64,000 nucleotides of DNA from Azospirillum brasilense (GTDB lineage Bacteria; Pseudomonadota; Alphaproteobacteria; Azospirillales; Azospirillaceae), in the NCBI RefSeq assembly GCF_022023855.1, contig NZ_CP059450.1, forward strand, positions 1,066,001 through 1,130,000, read 5' to 3'. Numbering within the stretch: the stretch's first letter is position 1; every line of letters starts with the position of its first letter. Below are positions 52,208 to 59,496 of the stretch, in pieces. The position numbers and the translations under genes were made by a program. Under the pieces are notes generated by a model, which did not search any database, had not been told where the DNA came from, and saw nothing but the letters and a program-made list of their open reading frames with translations.

Positions 52208-52815
52208 GCTGTGCCCTCCGCCTCGATCTGCACGCGCAATTCGGGCAGCGCCAGCCGTTGCGCCTCCAGTAGCGCCTTGACATGGAGTCCTTGCTCCACG
52301 TCATCGAAGATGATTTGTGACAGCGTGCCCAGCTTCGCCCAGGCCTGTGCCTCGTCCAGCAGCACGCCGGCGAAGTTGTCGCCGTCGCGCTCGCCACCGC
52401 CACGAACGAAGCCTTCGGCCGTGCCATGCAAGCGGAAGGGAAAGCCGTTGCGCCGCGCGACCTTCAAACCCAGGACGCCCAGCATCACCGCCACGCCTGT
52501 GCGCTGGTAAAGCGCGGTGGGATCAGATGGCTTCCATGCGATCAAGTCGACCAATTCGGAAAAGTGGGCCATGCAGTAGCCGGTGTAGGCCGCGCCCGCC
52601 CAGGCCGGGATGACCAGCACGCGCGCGCCGTCGGGATGCGGTTCCCAGCTCTTGGTTGACTGGAACAGCGTGGCGCGGGTGATCCCGATCCCACCGACTT
52701 GGTGACGCTTGCGCGCCGTCAAACCGCGCCCGGCAAACCACGTCCCCAAATGCCCGGCATCGCTGATTGGCATGCATGCGAGCGCCGCGCCGAACTCGGC
52801 ATAGAGGTCGATCAT
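52204..52815 (-). CDS. replication-associated protein, possibly primase-like (E2)
   Basis: 203 residues from the ATG at 52815 (MIDLYAEFGAALACMPISDA); upstream codons of the long frame are shadow. It overlaps the helicase start by 4 bp. Features: ISDAGHLGTWFAGRGLTARK, a central HFSELVDLIAWKPSDPTALY and FPFRLHGTAEGFVRGGGERD. A small partner coded with a RepA helicase is often a primase, but I cannot place a catalytic motif. Confidence 0.5.
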   Translation of the reverse strand: MIDLYAEFGAALACMPISDAGHLGTWFAGRGLTARKRHQVGGIGITRATLFQSTKSWEPHPDGARVLVIPAWAGAAYTGYCMAHFSELVDLIAWKPSDPTALYQRTGVAVMLGVLGLKVARRNGFPFRLHGTAEGFVRGGGERDGDNFAGVLLDEAQAWAKLGTLSQIIFDDVEQGLHVKALLEAQRLALPELRVQIEAEGTA

Positions 52816-53015
52816 CGAAGCCCCTCCCGCTCGACGCGGCCGGCGATCAGCTCCGCCCAGGTGGCAAGCGCCGCCAACTCCGCCGGGTCGGGCTCCTGAA
52901 GAGAAAGCGCCCTCAGGTCGGCAGCCAGGCCGAGAAGCTGTTGGTGCACGGTTGGGCGGCGCTGGTCGAGGCGCACGCTCAGGACGTGAAGATGGAAGCT
53001 GTGAACGTTGCTCAT
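52812..53015 (-). CDS. small helical protein (E2)
   Basis: 67 residues, MSNVHSFHLHVLSVRLDQRR, then a helical tail (DPAELAALATWAELIAGRVE). Overlaps the next gene by 4 bp, so it is part of the replication operon. No family recognised. Confidence 0.5.
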   Translation of the reverse strand: MSNVHSFHLHVLSVRLDQRRPTVHQQLLGLAADLRALSLQEPDPAELAALATWAELIAGRVEREGLR

Positions 53016-53039
53016 GCCGCAAGCCCCCGAGAGTGACCG

Positions 53040-53441
53040 TTATTGACGGAGGTTCTGCGTCGCGGCGTCAGGACAGGCGCCCAACGCCGCTTCAGCCTCT
53101 GCAGCGGCGCGGTCGTAGTCGGCGAGCGCACGCCTACCAACGAAGCCGAGCGCCAGCGCCGACTCCACGAGCCAGCGAGCGAGGTCAACTTGCGGCGCCC
53201 CGCAGCTCCGCCGGCCGATCTTGACCGTGCCCCAGCCGCACCCGGTGTGCATTGCCAAGGCACGCCTCAGGACGAAGGCGGCAGCCGGCCGGACGTCCAG
53301 CGCCGTCACCAAGTCGTCATGCACGACACAGAGGGGCACCAGCTCGCCGCGGCGTCGGCGCTGGCCCGGCTCCAACGGCAGGCGCAGGAAGCGCACCGGG
53401 TATCCGTAGACAGCGCCAGTGTGGTTCGGAGGTGTGCTCAT
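53040..53441 (-). CDS. unknown protein of E2 early operon
   Basis: 133 residues, MSTPPNHTGAVYGYPVRFLR. LVPLCVVHDDLVTALDVRPA, GWGTVKIGRRSCGAPQ and a helical C-terminus are compatible with a small DNA-binding regulator but no motif is decisive. It overlaps the preceding gene by 4 bp. Confidence 0.5.
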   Translation of the reverse strand: MSTPPNHTGAVYGYPVRFLRLPLEPGQRRRRGELVPLCVVHDDLVTALDVRPAAAFVLRRALAMHTGCGWGTVKIGRRSCGAPQVDLARWLVESALALGFVGRRALADYDRAAAEAEAALGACPDAATQNLRQ

Positions 53442-53599
53442 CGCTCGTCACCTCCGCGGCCGGCGGGGCCTTCGGCGAGGGTGACTGCTTCCCACCCCTT
53501 CCCCAGCACGTCGAGGCGCGCGAGGAGCAAGCGCCCCTGCTCGTCCGGTTCCCCGTCGAGGAGCGATAGACCGGACACCCGCACCAGTGGATCACTCAT
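53438..53599 (-). CDS. short homologue of the E1 104-residue protein
   Basis: 53 residues from the ATG at 53599: MSDPLVRVSGLSLLDGEPDE, nearly identical at the start to the E1 protein but half its length, so it keeps only the N-terminal part. Overlaps the AlpA-like stop by 8 bp in the same way as E1. Confidence 0.5.
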   Translation of the reverse strand: MSDPLVRVSGLSLLDGEPDEQGRLLLARLDVLGKGWEAVTLAEGPAGRGGDER

Positions 53600-53840
53600 G
53601 GCCGGGGTCCTTCTCGGCGCCGGCGCCGTCGGTCCGGCCGGCAACCTCCCACCCCTTCACCAACTCATCGAGGCTTTCCCGGCGCGCGGCGATCTTGTTC
53701 GTGCCGGGCGGCTTGAAGGTCGGCAGGTTGCCCTTTTCGTGCTGGTAATGGGCCTGCCGCTTCGTGATGCCCAGGTGCTTGGCGATGTTGCCCAAGCCCC
53801 AAACGAGGGTGCCCGCCTCAGCGGACGGCTGTGCGCTCAT
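53592..53840 (-). CDS. AlpA/excisionase-like DNA-binding protein (E2)
   Basis: 82 residues from the ATG at 53840. WGLGNIAKHLGITKRQAHYQ forms the HTH, with a PTFKPPGTNKIAARRESLDE wing. Same length and ending (DPGHE) as the E1 protein (APGHE). First gene of the leftward E2 operon, about 90 bp from the TGTCGC cluster. Confidence 0.75.
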   Translation of the reverse strand: MSAQPSAEAGTLVWGLGNIAKHLGITKRQAHYQHEKGNLPTFKPPGTNKIAARRESLDELVKGWEVAGRTDGAGAEKDPGHE

Positions 53841-53930
53841 GATACTTCTCCGTGGTGAGGGTCGTGTGGGAGGGGCCGGATTTCGGGCGCCCAACCCTGG
53901 TCAAAATGCCCCGTTCGAGGGGCCGTCTCT

Positions 53931-54026
53931 TGTCGCATCCATGTCGCGTCCATGTCGCGCCGTTGTCGCGTGGGCGCGCCGTAACGCCTTGTATCGCCTT
54001 GGTTTTTGGCGAATGGCCTTGTCGCA
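53931..54026 (+). promoter_or_regulatory. candidate arm-type/operator sites, E2 right end
   Basis: TGTCGC boxes at 53931, 53942, 53953 and 53964 in exact 11-bp phase, plus one at 54020-54026, 75 bp before attR (76 bp in E1). Confidence 0.62.
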
Positions 54027-54030
54027 TGTG

Positions 54031-54063
54031 AAAAAGGCCCTCCGGACGGGTCCGAGAGGGCCT
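54031..54063 (-). terminator. strong terminator facing helper late transcription (E2 entry end)
   Basis: Read leftwards, GGCCCTCTCGGACC and GGTCCGGAGGGCC-type arms (with a small bulge) are followed by TTTTT. Matches the E1 terminator over more than 30 bp. It would end helper late transcripts soon after they cross attR. Confidence 0.78.
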
Positions 54064-54088
54064 AACTTATTGTTTATAAACGATAATA

Positions 54089-54721
54089 TCAGGGTTGGCC
54101 TGGGTGAGCATCGAACAGCCAGTAGGCTCGCGGGGTGTCGGTCGGGCTGAATTCCACGCCCTGGAAGATGTAACCGTTGTCGAGCGCGACGGTCTTCTGC
54201 TCGTCCAGCAGATCGGGCTCCATCAGCTCCGCCTGGACGGGAACGTACAACCCATCCCGAGCCTGCCGTGCCCGGCGTCGGGTTAGGGTTTCTCCGCCCT
54301 CCACCATCGAGCGGCCGGCCAGCACCTGGAGGGTCACGAAGTTCCCGCCCCGCGTCCCAGCGAGGCATTCGCGCGACCACTGCGCAAAGCCGTCGTTCAG
54401 CGCCTTGTCCAGCTTCTCATTGCCAGTGGCGGCGCGCGGCATGATCCCGGTGCCGACGATGTTGGTCACCAGTTTCGACACCGCCGACCGGGCCGGGTGG
54501 GCGTTCCGCACCGCTTCGCGCGACAGGCGCCGGAGGAAGGCCCCGCCGCGCAGTTCCGAGTTCGGACCGGTAGCCGGCGCGCGCCGACCATTCGCCCGCG
54601 CCGCCGATACCGCCTCGTAGGTCCGGACCGTCATCTCCAGCGCGGCCCGGGCCTGGACGCGGCGCAGCGCGGCCCGCGGCGACACGAAGGCAATGGCGCG
54701 GTCGAGCGGGTTCATGCGCAT
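54089..54721 (-). pseudogene. helper portal gene, N-terminal part (split by E2)
   Basis: 210 residues: MRMNPLDRAIAFVSPRAALR, then SAVSKLVTNIVGTGIMPRAA and VQAELMEPDLLDEQKTVALD, aligning with the first 40% of the E1 portal. It reads through the core as YWLFDAHPG and ends after two residues supplied by E2. The remaining 60% is at 36879-37891. As integrated, the helper cannot make a full portal. Confidence 0.88.
54102..54117. repeat. attR core of E2
   Basis: GGGTGaGCATCGAACA, one mismatch from 37876-37891; encodes LFDAHP in the portal frame. Confidence 0.83.
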
Positions 54722-54724
54722 GGG

Positions 54725-54964
54725 TCAGAATCCCCGGCTGAAGCGGGCCACGGTGGTGCAGCGACGGTTCGTGCGCTGCTGGCCAGCCACCGCCGCCGCG
54801 ATCTGGTCGCGCAGGGCGCGCAGTTCCGGCAGGGTGACGCGGCTGAACTCGTTCTCAGACCCATCCGCGCCGCGAACGCGGACAGGACGCGCGAACGGGT
54901 CAGTTGAGAGGTCCACGATGGCCCGTTCAACGGCATCGAGGTCGGCTTGGGTGAAGCTGCTCAT
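54725..54964 (-). CDS. gpW-like head-completion protein (helper)
   Basis: 79 residues: MSSFTQADLDAVERAIVDLS, a strand pair (RPVRVRGADGSENEFSRVTL), then a second helix LRALRDQIAAAVAGQQ, the gpW layout. Between TerL and portal, overlapping the TerL stop by 4 bp, as in lambda. Confidence 0.8.
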   Translation of the reverse strand: MSSFTQADLDAVERAIVDLSTDPFARPVRVRGADGSENEFSRVTLPELRALRDQIAAAVAGQQRTNRRCTTVARFSRGF

Positions 54965-57066
54965 CGGCGTGGCCTCATGTTCGGGGTGCGCCAGGAACTC
55001 GGGCGGATCTTCGGAGCGGGCGGCGAGTCCGCTTGCGCTTGATCGGGCTCGGCCCGCTCCACCACCACCACTTCACCAGCCGCGAGCTTCATTTCTCGGG
55101 AAGCGACCGCACCAATGGCCGTCGCCTCGGCGTTGATCTTCAGCCCGTGGTGGACCAGACCGCAGAAGGCAGCGTAGGCGTAGACCGCGCAATCGAGCGC
55201 TTCGTTCGCCGCGTCCGCCGTCTTCTTCTCCCATTTGCTGACCCACAAGCCGCCGATGTATTGGCGCCGGGTCGTCTCCGCCAAAAGCTGGTGGAAGAAG
55301 CCGAGTTCCGTGTTGGCCGGAAAGTGGACGAACTCGGCGCCCGGCTTGTCCTTGCTGAGCCGGGCGCGGATCGTGTCCTTGGCCGAGTTGACGTTGATTT
55401 GCACCGGCGCATAACCGGTGCGGCGGCGCTTGCGCAGGTTGCCGGCAGGGGGCCAGACCGGCCCCCGCTTCCCATCCTTCGAGCCTTCGCCGCGAATGCC
55501 CCACACGTTGCGGCGTCCGCGGTCCTGACAAAACCGGTAGGCGACCTGCGTGCCGAAACCGCCCTGCGTGTCCATGCAGGCCGCGCGCACCTGCATCTCC
55601 GTCCCGTTCCGCTTGGCCCAGGTCCGCAGCAGGTAGGCGTCCAGCTTCTCGTAGACCTCCGCGAAAGCCGGGTCGCCCATGATGACGTGATGCTCGATCA
55701 GCCATGCCTCTTCGTCGCGGCCATACCCCCAGACGCTGATTTCGATACGATCCGTCTGGCGGTCGATCCCGGCCACCAGCACCGCCACGCCGTCGGGAAT
55801 CACCGCCTCGTAGACCTCGCGGCGGCGCAACAGCGCCTCGGCGTCCAGGGGCCGGTCGCCAACCTCTTCCCAATCCTCGCCCAGCGTTTCGTTCCAGAAC
55901 GCCTTGCGGCCTTCCTGTGTCCGGCACTGGACGTTCCAGTCAGCCACCAGCGCCGACCAACTCGCCTTGTCCTGCATGCTGTAGAGCGTGTTGATCGCGA
56001 TGCCGGCCATGCCGTTGAAGGGCGAATCCTGGCCGCAGCGCGTGCACACCGACCGGCGGCACCCATGCCGCGGCGCGCTCCACAGTTCAGGGGTTTGCCT
56101 TTCGCCGCAGCACACGAAATCCGCTGTCTGGCGCCATTCGGCGTGCCGGTCCATCCACGCCTTCATGCCTTCATGGATCGGCTGAAGGCAGTGCCTGCAC
56201 ACATACCGAACGGAGCCGGTGACGACGTTGCCGTGTTCGTCCTTGTCCCATTTGATGCCGTGCGGCGTGTCGCGGCTTCCCCACTCCAGCACCTGGAACC
56301 CGGTGGGATGGCCGGCAGCCTCCGAACAATGTGGGCACGGCACGAAGCAACGCCGCTGGTCCGACTGCTCATAGAGGGAGCCGATGCGGCTGGCCCCCTT
56401 GTCGGTCGGCGTCGAAACGTAGGCTTCCAGAGAATCCCAGAACGTCTCGGTGCGCTTGTGGGCAAGGTCGATCTGGCTGCCCGCCTTCAGGACCGGCCAT
56501 GCGTTTATCTCGTCCCCCACCACAAGCCGGGCGGTGTGGGCGCGGAAGTTGTCTGGCGTCTGGGCGCCCAGCATCTCCAGGCTGGCGCCGTTCCTGAAGG
56601 TCTTGCGCAGGATGGTCTGGGTTCCATCCTTCGCCCGCTCCGCCGTCAGCAGCTTGGCCAGAACCTCCACGTCGCGAAGCATTGGCCTGACCTCCTTGTG
56701 GGAGTGTCGCAGCACGTCGTCTTCGCGAGGGCCGTAGAACAGGATTGGACTTGGCTTCCAGTGGATGAAGTAGCCGACCGCCATGTTGAGGCACATCGTC
56801 CCGCCGGTGCGCGCCGACTTCTTGAAGGCAATGCGCTTTACCGTCGGGTCCGTCATGACGTCGAGCATGCCGTACTGGTAACCGAACGGCGTGAACTCGC
56901 CATGCTTCGACGTGCTTTCCGGCGACAGGCTGGCGAACTCAACCGCCCACTCCGAAAGAGACATGAACGGCTTCGGCTCGAAGATCAGGGCCACCGTCTC
57001 GGTCAGCCTACGGCGCAACTCGGCCAGACCGGGGCTGTAGAATTTCGACCGGTCAAGCGTCAGCAC
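54961..57066 (-). CDS. terminase large subunit, GpA family (helper)
   Basis: 701 residues. ATPase: RIAFKKSARTGGTMCLNMAV near residue 85 (Walker A-like) and LVVGDEINAWP near 185 (Walker B). A large cysteine-rich insert (CPHCSEAAGH, CRHCLQPIHEG, CTRCGQDSP) around 240-350. Nuclease acidic motifs AGIDRQTDRIEISVWGYGRD and MDTQGGFGTQ. Intact and therefore able to package any DNA bearing the matching cos, including E2. Overlaps TerS by 14 bp. Confidence 0.95.
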   Translation of the reverse strand: MLTLDRSKFYSPGLAELRRRLTETVALIFEPKPFMSLSEWAVEFASLSPESTSKHGEFTPFGYQYGMLDVMTDPTVKRIAFKKSARTGGTMCLNMAVGYFIHWKPSPILFYGPREDDVLRHSHKEVRPMLRDVEVLAKLLTAERAKDGTQTILRKTFRNGASLEMLGAQTPDNFRAHTARLVVGDEINAWPVLKAGSQIDLAHKRTETFWDSLEAYVSTPTDKGASRIGSLYEQSDQRRCFVPCPHCSEAAGHPTGFQVLEWGSRDTPHGIKWDKDEHGNVVTGSVRYVCRHCLQPIHEGMKAWMDRHAEWRQTADFVCCGERQTPELWSAPRHGCRRSVCTRCGQDSPFNGMAGIAINTLYSMQDKASWSALVADWNVQCRTQEGRKAFWNETLGEDWEEVGDRPLDAEALLRRREVYEAVIPDGVAVLVAGIDRQTDRIEISVWGYGRDEEAWLIEHHVIMGDPAFAEVYEKLDAYLLRTWAKRNGTEMQVRAACMDTQGGFGTQVAYRFCQDRGRRNVWGIRGEGSKDGKRGPVWPPAGNLRKRRRTGYAPVQINVNSAKDTIRARLSKDKPGAEFVHFPANTELGFFHQLLAETTRRQYIGGLWVSKWEKKTADAANEALDCAVYAYAAFCGLVHHGLKINAEATAIGAVASREMKLAAGEVVVVERAEPDQAQADSPPAPKIRPSSWRTPNMRPRR

Positions 57067-57784
57067 GGACCGCCTCCACCGTATCGCGCTTCTTGTTCTG
57101 GATTTCGCGCCGGATCACCTGCTCGACCTCAGCGGCGCGATCCGGCGCGCCGAGAAGAAGGGCGACCTCCTTCGCAATGCCCGATGGCAGATTGTCCAGC
57201 AGCTTGGCGATGGCGCTCATGGTCTTCGCCGTCTCGACCGCCACGTCCTCTACCAGCACCACCGCCTTCATGTCGGTGTCGAGCTGCACTGCCTCGCGCA
57301 GGCCCTTCTTCGCCTCCCGAAACGCCTGCCATTCACGGTGCCCGACCGATGAACCGGTGATCCGGATGCCAACCGCAGCCATCTGTGCCCGCAACTCTTC
57401 GAAGCCCGGCAGTGGTTCGTCGTCCTGATCGTCACCCGCCGCCATCGCCGACGGCTCGTGGCGCTTGGGCTGCGGCTCGGATTGTTGTGGAGCGGCTGGC
57501 CGGGCTTTGGCCTTTACCGGGGCCTGCTCGCCCTGCCCCTCCAGATACAGTTCCGCCGCCCGCCCCAGCTTCGACTTCGGCTTGGTCGGGTCCGTGTTGT
57601 CCGCCAGCCAGCGCATGGTGACGGTGAAGGTCACGCCGAGCAGCGGCATCTCCTGCCCGTTGACCAGCTTGGACACGGTGCCCTTCGTCACCGTCACCGG
57701 CTGGCCATCGTCACCGACGATCCCCAGCGCGTTGAAGCGATCGATGAACTCCTTCGCGCTGGTCTGGGGCCGTTCGCGGGCCAT
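57053..57784 (-). CDS. terminase small subunit, Nu1-like (helper)
   Basis: 243 residues, MARERPQTSAKEFIDRFNAL. The N-terminal domain (KGTVSKLVNGQEMPLLG) resembles an HTH; a Pro/Gln linker (about 95-125) and a long helical C-terminus (KLLDNLPSGIAKEVALLLGA) follow. Much longer than the 162-residue E1 TerS and not closely similar, fitting the difference between the cos-like blocks. Confidence 0.78.
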   Translation of the reverse strand: MARERPQTSAKEFIDRFNALGIVGDDGQPVTVTKGTVSKLVNGQEMPLLGVTFTVTMRWLADNTDPTKPKSKLGRAAELYLEGQGEQAPVKAKARPAAPQQSEPQPKRHEPSAMAAGDDQDDEPLPGFEELRAQMAAVGIRITGSSVGHREWQAFREAKKGLREAVQLDTDMKAVVLVEDVAVETAKTMSAIAKLLDNLPSGIAKEVALLLGAPDRAAEVEQVIRREIQNKKRDTVEAVRADA

Positions 57785-57786
57785 GG

Positions 57787-58026
57787 TCAGGTTTCGGCCA
57801 GGGCCTTCATGACGGCGAACAGCTCGTCGGCATCATGCCACGGGCCGCCCAGCGCCTCCGTCACGTCCTGCTCGCCACGGAACACCCGCACCTCGACACG
57901 CCGCAGGGTGTCGAACGCGCCGCAACTGTCGTCGCAGAGGATGCTGATCTCATGCCCGTGGAACGCCAGCTTCAAGCAGACGCCGGCGCCGGAGGCGCTG
58001 ACCAGAGGGGGCATAGCTTCGATCAT
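57787..58026 (-). CDS. small protein upstream of helper terS
   Basis: 79 residues from the ATG at 58026 (MIEAMPPLVSASGAGVCLKL), overlapping the preceding frame's stop in an ATGA arrangement. Ends 2 bp before terS. Acidic; no family recognised. Confidence 0.5.
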   Translation of the reverse strand: MIEAMPPLVSASGAGVCLKLAFHGHEISILCDDSCGAFDTLRRVEVRVFRGEQDVTEALGGPWHDADELFAVMKALAET

Positions 58027-58287
58027 CGTGCCGCCCTCCATGCCCGCGTCGCCGGAACGATGAACACCGCCAGCTTGCCCGTGTCGAACCCGCCCGTCCT
58101 GAAGGTCGAGGATCTGGCAGGAGAAGATGGTGGGGTGCTGTTCGGCGGTCGGCTCGGCGACGGGCTCGACCAGAACCGGCAGGGCGACGTCATGCACCCA
58201 GGCGGCGGCCCGGCGCAGGCCAAGCAGGTTCAGCACCGCCATCACGGGGCGCCCGAAGAAGCTGTGGGTGAACTCGGAGGTGGACAT
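58023..58287 (-). CDS. small protein at the head of the helper late operon, frame uncertain
   Basis: From the ATG at 58287: MSTSEFTHSFFGRPVMAVLN, then HDVALPVLVEPVAEP. Near 58100 the sensible frame becomes ambiguous: this frame continues into the next gene (to 57787), while a shift of one base gives FDTGKLAVFIVPATRAW and stops exactly at 58023, overlapping the next ATG. Either a frameshift or a longer 166-residue fusion is possible. Confidence 0.4.
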
Positions 58288-59178
58288 GGGGATGGTCTCC
58301 ATCGGGTCCGGCGCAGCCACGCCCCGGACGCGGATCAGGGGGTCACGCAAAGGCGACCGCCGGACCCGATGAAGATCGGGGAAACCGTTCGGTCGCGTCC
58401 TTCCCGGTGGCTGCCGGGAAACTCGCCGCCCGTGGCTGCAGGCGGGTGGAAACTGGAAAGGCTGGAAACTCTTGGGGCGTGGGCTCAGTGGCGGATTTGC
58501 CACTGTTGCCAAACGGTTACACGCCGTTGTTCACGCGGGCGGCGGTTCGGAAACGCGGCGGTTTCATTGAAACCAGAGCCGGAAAATCCTCGCGACATGG
58601 GGCCGGTGCTGCCCCCGGGTCTTTTGCCCCTGGAAGGACCCGGACACGTCTAGGAACGCGCCAGGAGCGCGCTGGATGCGTTCTGAGACCATGCCCGCTA
58701 CCCACCAGCGCCATCGCACGCACTCCATCCACCCCACACAGCCCCGTCAGCACCCCGACGCCGCGCTGCAGCTCTCCACCAGCACCCCAGCGGAGCGCAG
58801 GACGAGTGAAGGCATCCACGGCGGAGAGGCGCATGGGCGTTGATCCTGCGGTGACGGTAGGGGTGGAGGAGCTGGGCACCAGGGCCAACAGCGAGGGGCG
58901 ACGTCGCCGACCTGGGTGAACTGGTCACCAGAACGACAAAACCCGCCGCGGACGAACCGGGCGGGCGGACAACAGGTCAGGCACTTACAAAAATCGCCGC
59001 GAGGTACTTTGAGAATATCCCGCGCCCTCCTCCCTGGAGGGTGCCCGAAAGTGGCGGATGTCGCGGCGATCCGTCAAGCGAAATCGCCAGCGCTGGGGGG
59101 CCTCCCTCGCGCACGTATGGGCGCGCGCACGCGCGCAACCACCACCAAATAGATTCTCTTCTCTTCTCTTGGAGCCGT
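58288..59178. other. non-coding stretch before the helper late operon
   Basis: About 890 bp with no gene I trust. It contains the cos-like block (58578-58642). Beyond that there are only scattered GC-rich inverted repeats, for example around 58960-58975. A late promoter probably lies here but no motif was identified. Confidence 0.5.
58578..58642 (-). other. cos-like packaging site of the helper
   Basis: A 65-bp block: a 26-bp stretch identical in E2, the dyad-like GGTGCTGCCCCCGGG, and GGAAGGACCCG 13 bp further on. The E1 version is 31221-31261. It lies about 800 bp upstream of terS with two small genes between. Confidence 0.65.
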
Positions 59179-59454
59179 TTTCCCATGGGACAACCGTGGG
59201 ACGTCCCATGGGACAATGGGCTTTGTCCTATGGGACATTCGCAATTGTCCTATGGGACATCGGGCATTGTCCCATGGGACACAACCGCGCCGCGACAATG
59301 CGCAATCCCCATTCCCGTGCGAACCAATCGCACCGACCAGTACCGCAAAATCTGTCCTATGGGACAAAGCCGGTTGTCCCGTGGGACATTGGCCTGTGTC
59401 CTGTGGGACAAGTGCCGTTGTCCTATGGGACAAACGCCAATGTCTCATGGGACA
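59179..59454. repeat. ten-copy palindromic array, candidate origin or centromere
   Basis: TGTCCCATGGGACA-type 14-bp palindromes at 59179, 59202, 59224, 59246, 59268, then 59353, 59375, 59397, 59419 and 59441. Spacing within each group of five is 22 bp (23 for the first), about two helical turns, so all face one side of the helix. The central variation is C or T and A or G. A 71-bp gap separates the groups. Confidence 0.88.
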
Positions 59455-59471
59455 TCGGTCCGGCAAAAAAG

Positions 59472-59480
59472 TTATCCACA
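59472..59480 (+). promoter_or_regulatory. DnaA box TTATCCACA
   Basis: An exact consensus DnaA box, preceded by AAAAAAG, 17 bp from the last palindrome. With the array it makes a plasmid- or phage-type replication origin the leading explanation. Confidence 0.7.
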
Positions 59481-59496
59481 AGGCATTTGCGGGGCT

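Larger units (their letters stand above)
37876..54117. mobile_element. satellite-like element E2 (about 16.2 kb) inserted in helper portal gene
   Basis: Bounded by 16-bp repeats with one mismatch (GGGTGmGCATCGAACA) that rejoin the portal frame. Order from left: integrase, PAS/LuxR-like regulator, HNH nuclease, Rha-excisionase fusion, divergent XRE repressor, AT-rich cargo, cyclase-like gene, SpoVG-like, truncated gpD-like, membrane protein, protease-capsid, MerR-like, cos-like block, RepA-type helicase and AlpA-like. No terminase, portal or tail gene is present. End architecture is the same as E1. Confidence 0.85.

Noticed and set aside
37876..54117. E2 as a simple integrative plasmid without phage link
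   Set aside because: The intact protease-capsid fusion, helper-type cos-like block and satellite-like control region argue against it, although the RepA-type helicase is plasmid-like.
59179..59454. CRISPR array
   Set aside because: Repeats are 14-bp palindromes with spacers of only about 8 bp, on a helical 22-bp phase, and no cas gene is near.
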